From positions 9,508,423 through 9,572,422 of the forward strand of contig CM070515.1 of NCBI GenBank assembly GCA_036346375.1: 64,000 bases of DNA, read 5' to 3'. Below, piece after piece: positions 21,775 through 32,179 of this stretch (positions within the stretch are counted from its first letter, which is position 1; the number at the start of each line of letters is the position of its first letter). The stretch comes from Guadua angustifolia (lineage: Eukaryota > Streptophyta > Magnoliopsida > Poales > Poaceae). The position numbers were made by a program, and so were the translations under genes. The notes under the pieces are model-generated. The model saw nothing but the letters and a program-made list of their open reading frames with translations, did not search any database and was not told the DNA's origin.

Positions 21775-22299
21775 AGCTCTGCTACCAGGATGGAGGTCTC
21801 CAGGCTGCGCCCATCACCCATAGCATTCTCCTCTCCGGAACGGCTATGAGGTGCATCCTCTGGCCTTTTGCTATTTTAGCTTCGTTTGATCTACCCTATC
21901 TCCATCTACTATCCAAACTGACATCTATTGAGGATATGAAAATAAAAGAAAAACAAATCAAGATGGTAGCAGCACCCTTTTTCCATATAGGATCGGACCT
22001 GGGAAAACAAGGTTTTTCCAGCAGCACTCAGGATAAATATGATTTCATTGCCACAACCATTATGTAGTTTCTTGATAGTGCTAATGTATATGTGATGAAG
22101 ACATTTTGTTTCGTAGAATGCGACATTCTAGAACTGTGCTATATCTTTCTGAGTTCAGACCTTGGCACCATCAGGGAATTTAAAATAGCAGGTGATTGCT
22201 GACACTGTTTGTAGGGCTGAGTGCTGACCATGTAGAAGTATTTGTGATAGTCAATAACTGTGTGTTATGGTAGTCAAAATTTTTATGAGAGCTTAAGAA

Positions 22300-23120
22300 T
22301 TGCCTCAGTACTATTCTATAAAACTTAAAAAAAAATTCAACTTTTTTGTTTGCTCAATCAAATTTATATAAGTATTGAACTTCATTTATTATATTTCAAA
22401 AATCAAAAAGAGAAAGAACATAAATGGTACGGTGCCTTGTAAGAATTTTATAAATTCACTAGAGTTTGATCACAATTCAAAATTTTTATGAGATCTTAAG
22501 CATTTCCTTAACACCCTTCTATAAGATTTTCAAAAATTTTAAACCTTTTTTGATTGCTAAAGGAAATATATATATATATTAATCATTAGGCTTTCATTAG
22601 GAACAATTTTTTGATTGCTAAATCAATTTTTTTTAAGCTTTATCATCATCTAACAATTTTATAGAAACATTAATGATACATCAAGACCATCCAAAAATTT
22701 TTTAAAAAAATTTCTAACATGGTTTGACTCATTTTTTATTTTGTTCAAATTTACCAGTAAGGCTTTTATCAGGGTAGTTGCACTGTCTGAATTTTTGAAA
22801 ATTCTTCAAGCTTGATCATCATATGAAAATTTTATGAGAATATTACGGTTGTGTCAGGACCATCCACAAAAAAATTCAAAATTTTCTAACGTGGTTTGGT
22901 TCATTTTTCGTTCGATTCAAACTTGCCGGCCAATACTTTATCAGGACAATAGCTATGTTTGAATTTTTAAAAATTCCTCAGACTTGATAATAATCTAAAA
23001 TTTTTATGGGAACATCACTGATGTGTTAGAACACTGCAAAAAAATTCAAAATTTTTTGACAACGTTTGAGTCATTTTTTCACTAAGTTGAATTTTGCCGA
23101 GATTTCGGCAATTTTGAGCG
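22300..23120. repeat. AT-rich diverged direct repeats
   Basis: Three imperfect ~165-bp units between about 22,620 and 23,110 share 'gatcatcat..gaaaatttta' and 'ttctaacgtggtttg..tcattttt'. The left part (22,300-22,540) matches 31,160-31,320 ('aacttcatttgttatattt', 'ggaacataaatg'). No coding domain. The right end at about 23,280 abuts segmental copy 2. Confidence 0.55.
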
Positions 23121-23703
23121 AAATTTTGGATTCTTGGCCGAAATTTCGGAAATCTCAGTCCAAAAAATTTTGGATTTGAATTTTGCTTTTTGAATTTCGT
23201 CTGAAATAACGAGATTTCACCGAAATTTTGGATTTCGGAGGGTGACGAGATGTGAACTGAAAACAAAATTTGGAACCTTGCTCAACGCTTGAGCAGGCAA
23301 CCATGACGTGTGCATGGCCTGTGTAATAGGCAGGGCTTGTTGCATGTGCAGGAATATGTAATAAGCGGTTCCTACAGTGGCATATATCTAATTAACCCTT
23401 CATTTTTATTCGTGCCACAGCTGGCATTGTCTCTACACAATACCGCAAAACAAAGCTCTCTCGTCCCCATGTTCACTGCTTTGTGCATCCCTTTTGATGC
23501 CTTTCTGTTTTCATGCATATAGTGATCATCTCAAAGTATTTGACAACAGAATCGTTCATGCGGATCAACACCCTGGCATGTCGATCCACAAAGTACTTTG
23601 CGATCGTACGAAGAACTTCCTTCACTATAGCTACCACGGAAAGGGGCCTCAGACCCTGCATAACCCAGTTATATTCTTCAGCCAGGTTTGTCGTCATAAC
23701 TCC

Positions 23704-24645
23704 TGTCGGCGTTTCGAGAACCGGCAAGTAAAATTTGTAAGTCTTGAGGGGCCGCGCGTTCCCGTTCCTTGAATGGTTAGACCCAAAAGAGAGAAAAGAG
23801 GGTCCAGAATTTATACTGGTTCGGGCTGAATGTCCCTACTCCAGTTCGTGCGGTGGTGCGTGTTTGTATTGATGCTGATGAGCTCATCGAATTACAAGTG
23901 AGGGCCGCGCGAGCACCTCGTGTGGGGTGGTCGTATGAGGGAGCTATGAGCGCGAAGGGTTCGGAGCTTAGGAGTGCGCTCTGGCTATGCGTATGTGAGT
24001 GTTTGCTTGTGTTCTCCCCCCCCCCGCTCCGGAGGGCCAAGCCTCCCCTTATATAGCCGGGGAAGCCGGTTACATAGAGCGTGTAAAGGAAAAAATAGAT
24101 GGGGTTCCCTACGCCTGGGAGTCTGGTCTTCCGCCTCGGCGTCTGGTCTCGGACTTGACTTCTGACGGATAGTTGTTGGCCCTGCGTCGAGTCGGTGAAG
24201 TTGCTGAGCGAGGGCGCAGTCCGTTCCTCCGGGAAACGGCGTACCTGCTCTCTGTGGCTTGTCAGGCGCTGACGTCGGGGTGTCAGCCTTCGGGGATTGC
24301 CTAGGGAAGGCGCGCGGCCTCCCATCTCTGTTTGGTCATCGCCAAGCGCCGTGACGATGGGGTAGGTGGCCGGGTCAGGCGCCGGCTTCTGATGATTTGA
24401 TGTTGGCTCGTTGACGAAGATGGTTTGAGCTTGTTCGAGGCTCTCGGCCCGTCCGGCTCGTCGGTCGGGACATCTCCGAGTTAGTATCGTCGTGGCTTGT
24501 GAGGCGCCCGCTCTGTAACGCCTGGCCGAGTCACCTCTTGGGGTCGGCTTGGCCGGAGGCCTTGGGCCCCCGGGCTTTAGGCACAGTGGCGGCCCATGCA
24601 CCTCTCCTGGGCTGCTGGGGACACCTGTGTGTCGGGTATCCGTCA
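23704..24645 (-). mobile_element. Gypsy-type solo LTR with actcc duplication
   Basis: Starts TGTCGGCGTTTCG and ends GGTATCCGTCA, flanked by the perfect 5-bp duplication actcc (23,699-23,703 and 24,646-24,650). Copies 1 and 3 of the surrounding MULE show the uninterrupted site ('cataaccccatacctagcac'). On the minus strand a TATA box 'ggctatataagg' lies at about 24,046-24,057. The R/U5-like part ends in 'cgaaccagtataaat' and 'ttctcgaaacgccgaca', a typical grass gypsy LTR 3' end. A 301-codon minus-strand open frame overlaps it; it crosses the LTR border and resembles no protein I know. Confidence 0.9.
24046..24057 (-). promoter_or_regulatory. TATA box of the solo LTR
   Basis: The plus-strand phrase 'cccttatatagcc' reads 'ggctatataaggg' on the minus strand, about 600 bp into the LTR from its 5' end. 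The position relative to the R/U5-like tail fits an LTR promoter. Whether it is active cannot be seen. Confidence 0.5.
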
Positions 24646-25198
24646 ACTCCATACCTAACACCATCACTTCTCTTAGACTCATGCTCTATCCACTCAGAGA
24701 AGCATTTCGTGCCCTATTCGTTCCTCCGAAACAACTGCGGAGGGACCATGGATAACTTTTTAAGTGCAACTGGGGACTCTCTGTGACAACTGTTGCCTGC
24801 TCCGATGTATGCCTTGTTATCAGCTCGTCCAACTTCTTCTATAGCACGTTGAATTTTCATTATTGGTTTTGATCGCACAACCTCTTAAATAGCTTCGTGA
24901 GCTATTTGTTTTTGAACTATTTGTAGAAGTTGGCACCCATATGGTGTTTGCACCACCTACTTTACAAATCAGTCCATGCATATGATTCATCTGGCCCTTG
25001 CTGTAACTGCAAGATCGCCTTCAACAATCCGGAATACCGATTGTGTATGATACACACTCCAGGCCGCATACTGACAATGCTAGCTTTAATGTTCCTTAGA
25101 AACTAGAGCCAGCTATCGGTATTCTCACCCTCCAAAAATGCCAGCTCTACGAGAAAAACTTGGTTGTTGGTATCCCCTCCTATGACATTCAAAAAGTG

Positions 25199-25977
25199 AC
25201 TATTGGTGCGGCATGTACATGACCAATGGCCAGTACATCCACACCTAAATCATGGCTGTGGAGGAGCAGTAGCCTTATTAGGTGGATCTTGCTTCTGGAA
25301 GCGACTTGATTCATTTCATTTCACTTTCTATGGGAGTTTACCTCTTCCCTTCTGATTTTTGTCCTTCTTCCATTTATCCCTTATCTTTGGCCTTTTTTGT
25401 GACCTCAGCTATTGCTAGCATGCTAAGTGTTTACATGTACTTAGGCACTGCATGACTCCCATTAGGTAGGAATTGATGATTTTTCATCAGAAGCTTATCG
25501 TGCTTTTCTGCTTCTAGCAGAGTGCATATAAGCTCAAAGTACTGCTAGTACTTTTTATAACGGTATTATTGCTACAGTATCCTCATATTGGGGTGCAATG
25601 TGCACAATATCTTGTCAGCCTCTGTAACTTTCTGGTTGTAGAATGCTAGTTTGGCAACAATTTTGTGCGTGATAGAGTTGTATGCTGCTACTGACTTGAA
25701 ATCCTGAAAACGTAGGAGGGTCCATTCACATTGTGCTTCTGGCAACAAAACGAATCTTTGCTAGTTATATCATTCCTTCAGGGGATTTCATAGAGCCAGT
25801 GAATTCTCCTCCATCAGGTTTTTGGCCTTCAGGTCTGCACGAAGATGGTGCCTCAGGAAGTGTAAAGCCGTACATTTAGCAACTTCAAGAAGAGTAGAGA
25901 TACCAGCTTCAAACTAGGTAATTGTTGCTCCAAGTGATCGGATTGTCATGTTGATCTTAGTATCCACATATCCTATA
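25199..25977 (-). pseudogene. Gag-like remnant with zinc knuckle, copy 2
   Basis: Same gag-like sequence as at 3,343-4,182. The first knuckle Cys codon is TGA here (reading stop-FRCGCTGHWSCTCRT), so the CCHC motif is broken at its first residue. The N-terminal end is deleted: sequence jumps from 'gatcttagtatccac' to 'atatcctata' at about 25,965, losing roughly 70 bp that hold the start codon in copies 1 and 3. Non-coding by any reading. Confidence 0.65.
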
Positions 25978-27012
25978 TGCAAACAAAATAGGGATTTTAC
26001 TTCAGGTAAAATATTATTTTTGCATGCTTATTATTGAATCAGTAAATTTTAGTCTATATTTATTCAGTAGATAATTATCTCAAAAATTTTAGGATTTTTT
26101 CAGCATTTTTCACAATTTATGCTAATTATTTAGCAATTTTTATAATTATCAATTAACAAGGAAATAAATTCCAACATGGATTAATCAGGACATAAAGTTA
26201 ATAAAATTAATCTAGAGATATGAAGCTTATAATATGTTATTTGAAATTTTCTAGATTTTTTAGTATTTTTCATAATTTTCTATTAATTACCAAGCAATTT
26301 TAGAATTATTGAATAACAGAAAATAAAATTTTCAGCATATATAAATATAAAATAAAGCTAAAACAACATGACACTCATCAATGAATCATGCATAATTTTT
26401 TATAATTTTATAGCATTTTCTGTTAATTTTTTCAACCAATTTTCATAATTACTTAAAGAACAAAATAATTCCAGCACATTAATCATGACATAAAGCAAAA
26501 AAAAAAACCTGCAGTGTATGGATGTTTAAAAGTGTGCTAAAAATAATTTTTTTAAAAAAAATTACGGAAGTCTATATACCTAGAGAATCAAATTTCTAGG
26601 ATTTATCGTCAATTTTTTAGAATTTACTAATTAACTTATGAAATTACTGAAAAAAATTGGAACTAAAATATCAAATAACGGACGGGTCGTACGGGCAATC
26701 CGGCCCGTTCGGCCTCGAAGCCCATTCGGCTCCTTCCAAGAATCTGGCGGCTAAGTTCCCAACCCTACCCGTCACTCGGTCCAGGCGACGAGACAAGCTT
26801 GCGAACCACCGCCTCAGGCGTCCGAAGCGCGAGCGCCGCCGGCTCAGGCGCCATCGCCTCGGGCGTGAGAACGAGCGGTCGCGCGGGCACGCACGTCAGG
26901 ACATCGGTGCGGGAACATTGCGGAAGCCGAGGTGTCGTCTCCGCGGCGCGTCGGCGGCTTTGCGCGGGCGTTGTCTCCACGGCCCGAAGGGCGAGCGGCG
27001 CGGCGACCGCGG
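25978..27012. other. AT-rich and GC-rich spacer, copy 2 (uninterrupted)
   Basis: Matches 4,183-5,372 plus 14,547-14,640 of copy 1. It shows the empty sites of the copy-1 MITE (near 26,752) and solo LTR (near 26,930). GC-rich open frames at 26,657-27,176 are composition-driven. The short copia-type LTR of copies 1 and 3 is absent. Confidence 0.65.
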
Positions 27013-27494
27013 TCGAACGGAACTGGATAGGAACTTCTAATTGGTTAGGGATTGGTGGAAGAACTATGCAAATGAAGCAAGGGCTTCCCAGCGATGCGGA
27101 AGCCCGGAGCACAAAAACCCTCGTCGCCGCTGGTCTTCTGTGTCTCTCCGAGGGTCAGAGGTTAGGTTTTATATGATATGATTCGTTAGTACCGAGGAGC
27201 TATGCCGAATAGTATTTGCGCTTGCATCATTCAACACTCCTCTCTCAGAAAAGATTCCATCCAGAAAAAGCGCCTGCGATCATTCAGATTTCAGAATGAC
27301 GACATTCGAATGATTTGAGGTACGTGCCCAAGCTACCAAAACCACCCAGAAATCGGAGAGAGAATCCTTATTCGCGCACATATTTTCGCTACTGTGGCAT
27401 CACGACAACGAGTTTATTACAAATTTACAAACCAAATACAATATATATCGATGAAGCTCCCACTTTGTCAACGAGGCCGGGACAGCAATTATTA
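27013..27494. other. 3' flank of membrane-protein gene, copy 2
   Basis: Shares 'gggcttcccagcgatgcgga', 'gatcattcagatttcagaat' and 'tgtggcatcacgacaacgag' with the same flank in copies 1 and 3. It is shorter than copy 1 because about 100 bp before 27,485 are missing. Probably includes the 3' untranslated region of the minus-strand gene. Confidence 0.55.
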
Positions 27495-27869
27495 CTACTT
27501 CACAAGCATGCGGACTCCCCCAAGGCCTGCGATGAGCGCCAACGGCAGGAAGGAAGCGCACATAACGCAACGGCGTACAAGACGCCAGTGTTCGTGCCCG
27601 TCTGCTTGATGACCGCCGGACAACCAGATGGCCGCAGCAGAGACCTCCCCTAAGCCTGCAGCGCCGGCGATGATGATGCAGGCATAGTAGACGCGCTTGT
27701 GGTCGTTGAAGATGCCGGAGGGCGGCTTGTAGAAAGCCGTCGCAGTTGCCATGCACGCGGTGGCGAAGCCAATGGCGCCGACAAGCCATTCGACCCGCCT
27801 GCCCGGCCTGATCGCGGCCGCAAGCTCGCGAAGTGCGTCGCCGTCGATGTTAAGCGCCACCTCAGCCAT
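27495..27869 (-). CDS. Small three-helix membrane protein, paralogue 2
   Basis: 124-residue ORF starting MAEVALNIDGDALRELAAAI. The same three hydrophobic stretches as paralogue 1 are present, with the linker FYKPPSGIFNDHKR and the C-terminal RLVRRCVMCASFLPLALIAG. The frame is open 20 codons further upstream (MHPTLASRERL), but I place the start at the Met aligned with the start of paralogue 1. A TATA-like 'gtatatatg' lies at 27,938-27,945 on the minus strand, about 70 bp upstream, matching the TATA position of paralogue 3. Differences from paralogue 1 are mostly conservative and fall in the N-terminus and the loop after helix 2 (HQADGHEHWR). Function unknown; a grass-specific membrane family is my guess only. 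Confidence 0.65.
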   Translation of the reverse strand: MAEVALNIDGDALRELAAAIRPGRRVEWLVGAIGFATACMATATAFYKPPSGIFNDHKRVYYACIIIAGAAGLGEVSAAAIWLSGGHQADGHEHWRLVRRCVMCASFLPLALIAGLGGVRMLVK

Positions 27870-27937
27870 TTCTAACTGCAATGAGTTTCGAGTTCCTAGT
27901 CTCTCTCTGGATGCCAAAGTCGGATGCACTCATCTAC

Positions 27938-27945
27938 ATATATAC
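27938..27945 (-). promoter_or_regulatory. TATA-like box of paralogue 2
   Basis: Reads 'gtatatat' on the minus strand, about 70 bp upstream of the chosen ATG. An equivalent element lies about 80 bp upstream of paralogue 3, which makes it more credible than an isolated AT stretch. Confidence 0.45.
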
Positions 27946-28159
27946 TGGCTGACTGGCTCTGGCACATTTGCGAGTGTCTAGTCGCTGGAAAGAATAAAGT
28001 CGCTGAAAAGAATAAGGTGGCCCCCCTTTGCCCGAACTAAAAAAGTCAGTATTCTACTGCAGAGGAAATGTTTGAACATCACCTGAAAAAGACATCACCT
28101 GGATGCCTTAACCGCAGAGGAACGCCTAGAACTCGTACAAATTCCTATATATCATTACC

Positions 28160-28257
28160 ATGAAATTTATGAGTAAACTGTATTCGTCACTTCCTTTTTT
28201 TTTACTTAGGCAATTTATGAGTAAACTGTATTCATCATTTCTTTTTTTTTTTACTTA
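28160..28257. repeat. 49-bp tandem duplication
   Basis: Two adjacent copies of a unit containing 'atttatgagtaaactgtatt' followed by a T-run and 'acttag'. The second copy directly abuts the outer Tourist-like element. Confidence 0.7.
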
Positions 28258-28766
28258 GACCCTATTTGATAGAGCTCGAGATCTTAGACCCCGTTTGGTA
28301 CGGTTCCAGATTCTAGTAGAAACGGAAACGGTTCCGGATTCTTGGTAGAAACGTTTCAGGTAGAATCAGAATCCGGAGGAACGGGTTGCTAGCCGATTCG
28401 ACCACGGCGTATAAAAATCAGAAATGATTCGTTTTGAAACGTTCCGAGTCCTATTCCGTTTGGTTGGATTTATTTCAGATTCTAGGAGAAACAGTCCGGT
28501 TCTAAGTTGCCAAACGGGGCCTTAGTTTCACCTTAGACTTTGTTAGGTAGAGCTCCAGATCCTAACATTACCTCACATCTGAAACTTGTAGATTAAAATA
28601 AAATTAATTAAGTTTATATTTTTAATCTAAAACATAAATAAGATGATATACCTAAACGCTTTTAATATACCTAAAGCTTTAACTCTACGGATCTGGTGGA
28701 ATTAAGAATATCCAGCTCCATTAGATCCATAAATCTGCCGAAGTTAGAGCTGCACAAAACACAGCC
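28258..28766. mobile_element. Outer Tourist-like element hosting a second MITE
   Basis: Starts GACCCTATTTGATAGAGCTC and ends with the imperfect inverse 'gagctgcacaaaacacagcc', flanked by TTA at 28,255-28,257 and 28,767-28,769. After removal of the inner MITE it is about 271 bp. No ORF. The matching of the two ends is imperfect, so confidence is moderate. Confidence 0.5.
28287..28521. mobile_element. Inner Tourist-like MITE with TTA duplication
   Basis: A 235-bp element with near-perfect terminal inverted repeats (GACCCCGTTTGGTA and GGCCCCGTTTGGCA) and TTA on both sides (28,284-28,286 and 28,522-28,524). This terminal sequence and duplication are characteristic of PIF/Harbinger Tourist elements. 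It contains no ORF. Confidence 0.75.
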
Positions 28767-28769
28767 TTA

Positions 28770-29271
28770 ATTAATTGGAAATCTGCAATCCACATGTTTC
28801 AAAATATACCATATATTTGCAACGACAAGGCAAGCACGAGTCAACGATACCCTGCCCTCCCTTTGTTAATTTCTCCTTCCTCCTTGCCACGTGGTACAGT
28901 TCGAGGAGACGCGTAGATATCTCAAGATTCCCAGATAACCGGCAGAGTCGGAAGAGTCAGCTCGGTGCGACAATACCGTACTACTGCTAGCGTCACACTT
29001 GCATCGTCCTGTTTTCTCTCTCATGTTAGTTCAGTCTTTGGAATTTCCTGACTACTATATCACCGAAACAAAGAACTAACTGATAGCTCTATTCCATATC
29101 TCTTTAAAATTTACCCCCGTAGACGAGTGCCTCCAACACATGTTTTCTACCAGTTTCTTCGCCACTGGTTTTTCCTACCGCCGCCTACCAAAAGCCTCTG
29201 TTGCCACAGCAAAATCACGTCGCTATTCACCACTACTGTTTTCACTCGTTGCCTGTAATGGTGTAGCCTAA
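28770..29271. other. Intergenic, nothing recognised
   Basis: Moderately balanced sequence with a short open frame at 28,775-28,990 that resembles no known family. I see no transposon termini or RNA gene. Confidence 0.3.
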
Positions 29272-29541
29272 TACTTACTTCTTTTGACCGAGTTTATAAG
29301 GTCTATTTTGCCTTAACATATAAATCAAAAAGATATTAAAAATAAATAAATTACCCTAAATTATTATTACTATGCATTATATTTAATACATGCATGTAGA
29401 AAAATATAAAGTAAACATGAATATTTTTAAAAAAGTATATAGCGAACATCACACTAATTTTATATTGAAATATAAAATGCATCTTATATTTATGAATAAG
29501 ACTATTAAAAAAATAAGGCTTATAGCTTGAACGGGAGAGTA
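29272..29541. mobile_element. Stowaway-like MITE, decayed
   Basis: The right end 'cttgaacgggagagta' resembles the Stowaway terminus (GGAACGGAGGGAGTA). The left end 'tacttacttcttttgacc' is a degenerate inverse of it, and TA dinucleotides flank both. The interior is very AT-rich, as usual for these mariner-related MITEs. Confidence 0.45.
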
Positions 29542-29594
29542 TACGATGGAAGGTGTTTGGATTTTTTTTTTGGGTATGTTCTCAAGGTGAAATA

Positions 29595-30330
29595 ATCTTT
29601 CAGTGCTTGGCAAGGATTGGACAAAGCCGGATGGGCGAAGGAGAGATCAGACTTTGATCTCATCCCTTGAAAATAAGCAACGGTTAAGATCGGCTTAAAT
29701 TCACTTGGTCGAGTTAAGGGCTAACTCCGGGGATCCGAAACCATCCACTACACACACAAAATCGGACATTACAGCGGCAATTTCTTATATACTACTGAAA
29801 ATTAACCTCATCCTTTCGTATATATTACTCATTGTGTCACTAACATGTAAACCTTGACCCCGCGTATCAGTGACATATTGAAAATTTCCCCAAATTTTAT
29901 TGGCATATAAAAAATTAATCTAGTGTTTAATTAATACTCACGGATTAAATTTTTTAGACATGATTCCCATGATTTTCTCCCACCCATTGCATTTTATTTA
30001 TTTGCAATCCCACCAATCCACATTGAAGAACAGTACGCTGCCAGTGTTTAATTAAAATCACAAATCATTTGGTTAGAGAAGAGAAAGATGGACTTTAATT
30101 TACTGTTTACAGCGTCACATGTGGATTGGAGACCTGCAGGTGGCAAGGAATGGAGATAGCCGGACAAGCATGGAGAGACCTGACTTAATCTCATCCCTTG
30201 AAAATAAGCAACGGTTATGATTGGCTTAAATTCACTTGGCGAAGTTAATGGCTAACTCTAGGATTCGAAACCATTCGCTACATGCACAAAAAAGAATGTT
30301 ACAGTGACAATTCCTTATATACCACAAGTT
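29595..30330. repeat. Duplicated ~190-bp unit, also at 56.4 kb
   Basis: A unit with 'ctcatcccttgaaaataagc', 'ggcttaaattcacttgg' and 'cgaaaccatccactac' lies at about 29,600-29,790 and again at 30,130-30,325. A third copy is at 56,430-56,645, and 29,945-30,135 also matches 54,238-54,425. These links show that sequence downstream of the membrane-protein genes was part of the segmental duplication. Confidence 0.65.
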
Positions 30331-30430
30331 TAACTTTTCAAATGAATTTATATAAATGTTATCGTAATGGGAAGTTTAACTTTTCAAATGAATTTATAAT
30401 AACATTTATCTTCCCATTACGATAAATGTT
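30327..30430. repeat. Compact direct plus inverted repeat
   Basis: The phrase 'aagtttaacttttcaaatga' occurs at 30,327 and 30,372, and 'ttatcgtaatgggaag' at 30,359 has its exact inverse at 30,410-30,425. Together they can form a 16-bp stem. Confidence 0.7.
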
Positions 30431-31750
30431 TTCATCTTGTTGGTATTGCAGTTTCTAGCTACCTTAAGATTCATGATGTATTTCAATAGAAGTCCGCAGG
30501 CAGCAGCAATAGATAATCAGCATACTTATCATATATACATATTCTGCAAATCTTGCTACGGGTCGTTTAGGACTGTATATTTTTTTCTAGCTCGATCTAT
30601 ACCAGAAACCAGTTTTTTTGTCCTTACTTCCAGATCTTTTAATATTCTCTTGCTTAAGAAGGCGTGTTAGGAAGGGCAAGCCTAAATTTTTCTCTTAAGA
30701 CGTCTGGTGAAATCGACATATTAAAGTGGTAGGTTTCACATAAGATTAGTAGGTGAAACGTTGAGTTGTTGCGAGAAGCCTCACCAGCCACCAGCTTGCT
30801 CTAAGTCTCTACTATCTATCCGCGTACGGACAGAAACGATCCCCCTCGCCCAGGAATGGAACTTTTTCCTTCGGACTCCCGGATGAATCGTCCGTCTCCA
30901 TTGAAGTAGAGCCTGGCGGACGGAACACGGAAAATATCTCTTAAGAATTTTTTTGATCGATTTCAATTTTTTTTTACCAGATTTGAGTCAGTACCTTTTA
31001 AGAATGTCATCTTCCATGAAAAATTTAGGAAAACTGAATTTTTGAGACATTTTATAAAAATGATAGATGCACTGTTAGATTTTTATAAAAATGTATAAGT
31101 TTGATAGTGCTTTAAAAAATTTATGATACCGTATTTACTAGTCTAGGATTATATAGAAAAACTTTTAAAATAATTGAACTTCATTTGTTATATTTAAAAA
31201 ACAAAAAAAATAGAAGGAACATAAATGAGCGTGGTCATGATCTAAAATTTTGAAGAAAGCTTAATCATTGTCTCAGCACCCTTTTCTAAATGTTTCAAAA
31301 ATTTTAAACTTTTTTATTTCTCAATTAAATATATGGAAGCAATGCATGTACTCAACCAAACTTTTATGAAGATAGTAGCACTATCAAAATTTTTGAAAAT
31401 TCCTCAGGTTTAGTTATCATTTGAAAATTTTATAGAAACATTATTGATGCTTCAGGACAATTCACAATTCTCCCTCGTCGAAAGTAGGGTCACCACGTCC
31501 TGGTTGCGCCATCTATCCTAATTCCGAAAAAATGTTGACATAAATGTTGACATAAACAACCATATTATAGATTACAACACAAGCATATTGTAATAAATTC
31601 CTTTCCTCTGCACCACAAAACAAATATGATATTATTTCGACTTGAAAATATAATAACACATTTCACATGATATATATACAATTTGACATTTCACATATAC
31701 TTACACATTTCACATGATACATATACAATTGACAATTCACATATACTTAT
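30431..31750. other. AT-rich intergenic stretch with repeat relics
   Basis: 30,970-31,460 shares diverged repeats with 22,300-23,120. At 31,650-31,750 a ~48-bp unit ('cacatttcacatgatayata' type) is tandemly duplicated. Small open frames at 30,437-30,670 and 30,781-30,966 have no recognisable domain. Confidence 0.45.
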
Positions 31751-32179
31751 TTGCTTAATAAAAATAATGAATCATTCTTATTCCACACTAATATGATTTT
31801 CAAAAAATAAAATAAGGTTATAAATCCACAACTAGTATGTTAGTAGTCTATTACACCAAAAAAAGCAAAGCGATCATTCCATTTCAACCACTGAGTTGTC
31901 ACCTCGTAGCTCTTCTCTCGGACATATCATGCTCTCTGGAGAAGGTTCTGGAACTTGCTTGACCAAAGACCGCAAGTTCCAAAAGCATGGTTGCTGTGGA
32001 GAGCATACGATACATCGAGAGACGAGCCACGAGGTGACGGCTTGGTTGATATGGAATGATCGCTTGCTTTTTTTGTGTAATAGACTATTAACATTCTAGT
32101 TGTGGATTTATAACCTTATTTCATTTTTGAAAATCATATTAGTGTGGAATAAGAATGATTCATTATTTTTATTAAGCAA
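31751..32179. repeat. 429-bp near-perfect hairpin (foldback)
   Basis: Two ~208-bp arms in inverted orientation meet at a 13-bp loop (31,959-31,971). The outer ends are 'ttgcttaataaaaataatga' and its exact inverse at 32,160-32,179; the inner ends are 'ggaacttgc' (31,950-31,958) and 'gcaagttcc' (31,972-31,980). By eye the arms match at roughly 90 percent, with small indels in the central third. It has no ORF. It may be a foldback MITE or a precursor of small RNAs; transcription from either side would give one long double-stranded RNA. Confidence 0.85.

Larger units (their letters stand above)
23281..25198 (-). pseudogene. MULE transposase remnant, copy 2, split by a solo LTR
   Basis: Second copy of the dead Mutator-like transposase on the minus strand. 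Visible blocks are GGDTNNQVFLVELAFLEGEN (about 25,140-25,190), SWL followed by a stop and FLRNIKASIV (about 25,090-25,130), and MTTNLAEEYNWVMQGLRPLS (about 23,635-23,694). Stops and frameshifts are scattered through it. It begins later than copies 1 and 3: the region matching 49,085-49,200 and everything to its left is absent, so its 3' coding end is truncated. A 942-bp solo LTR interrupts it at 23,704-24,645. As in the other copies, the first catalytic Asp region is replaced by a gag zinc knuckle. Confidence 0.7.

Noticed and set aside
23777..24682. 301-codon minus-strand ORF
   Set aside because: Lies almost wholly in a solo LTR and crosses its right border and target duplication; Pro/Arg/Ser-rich with no domain.
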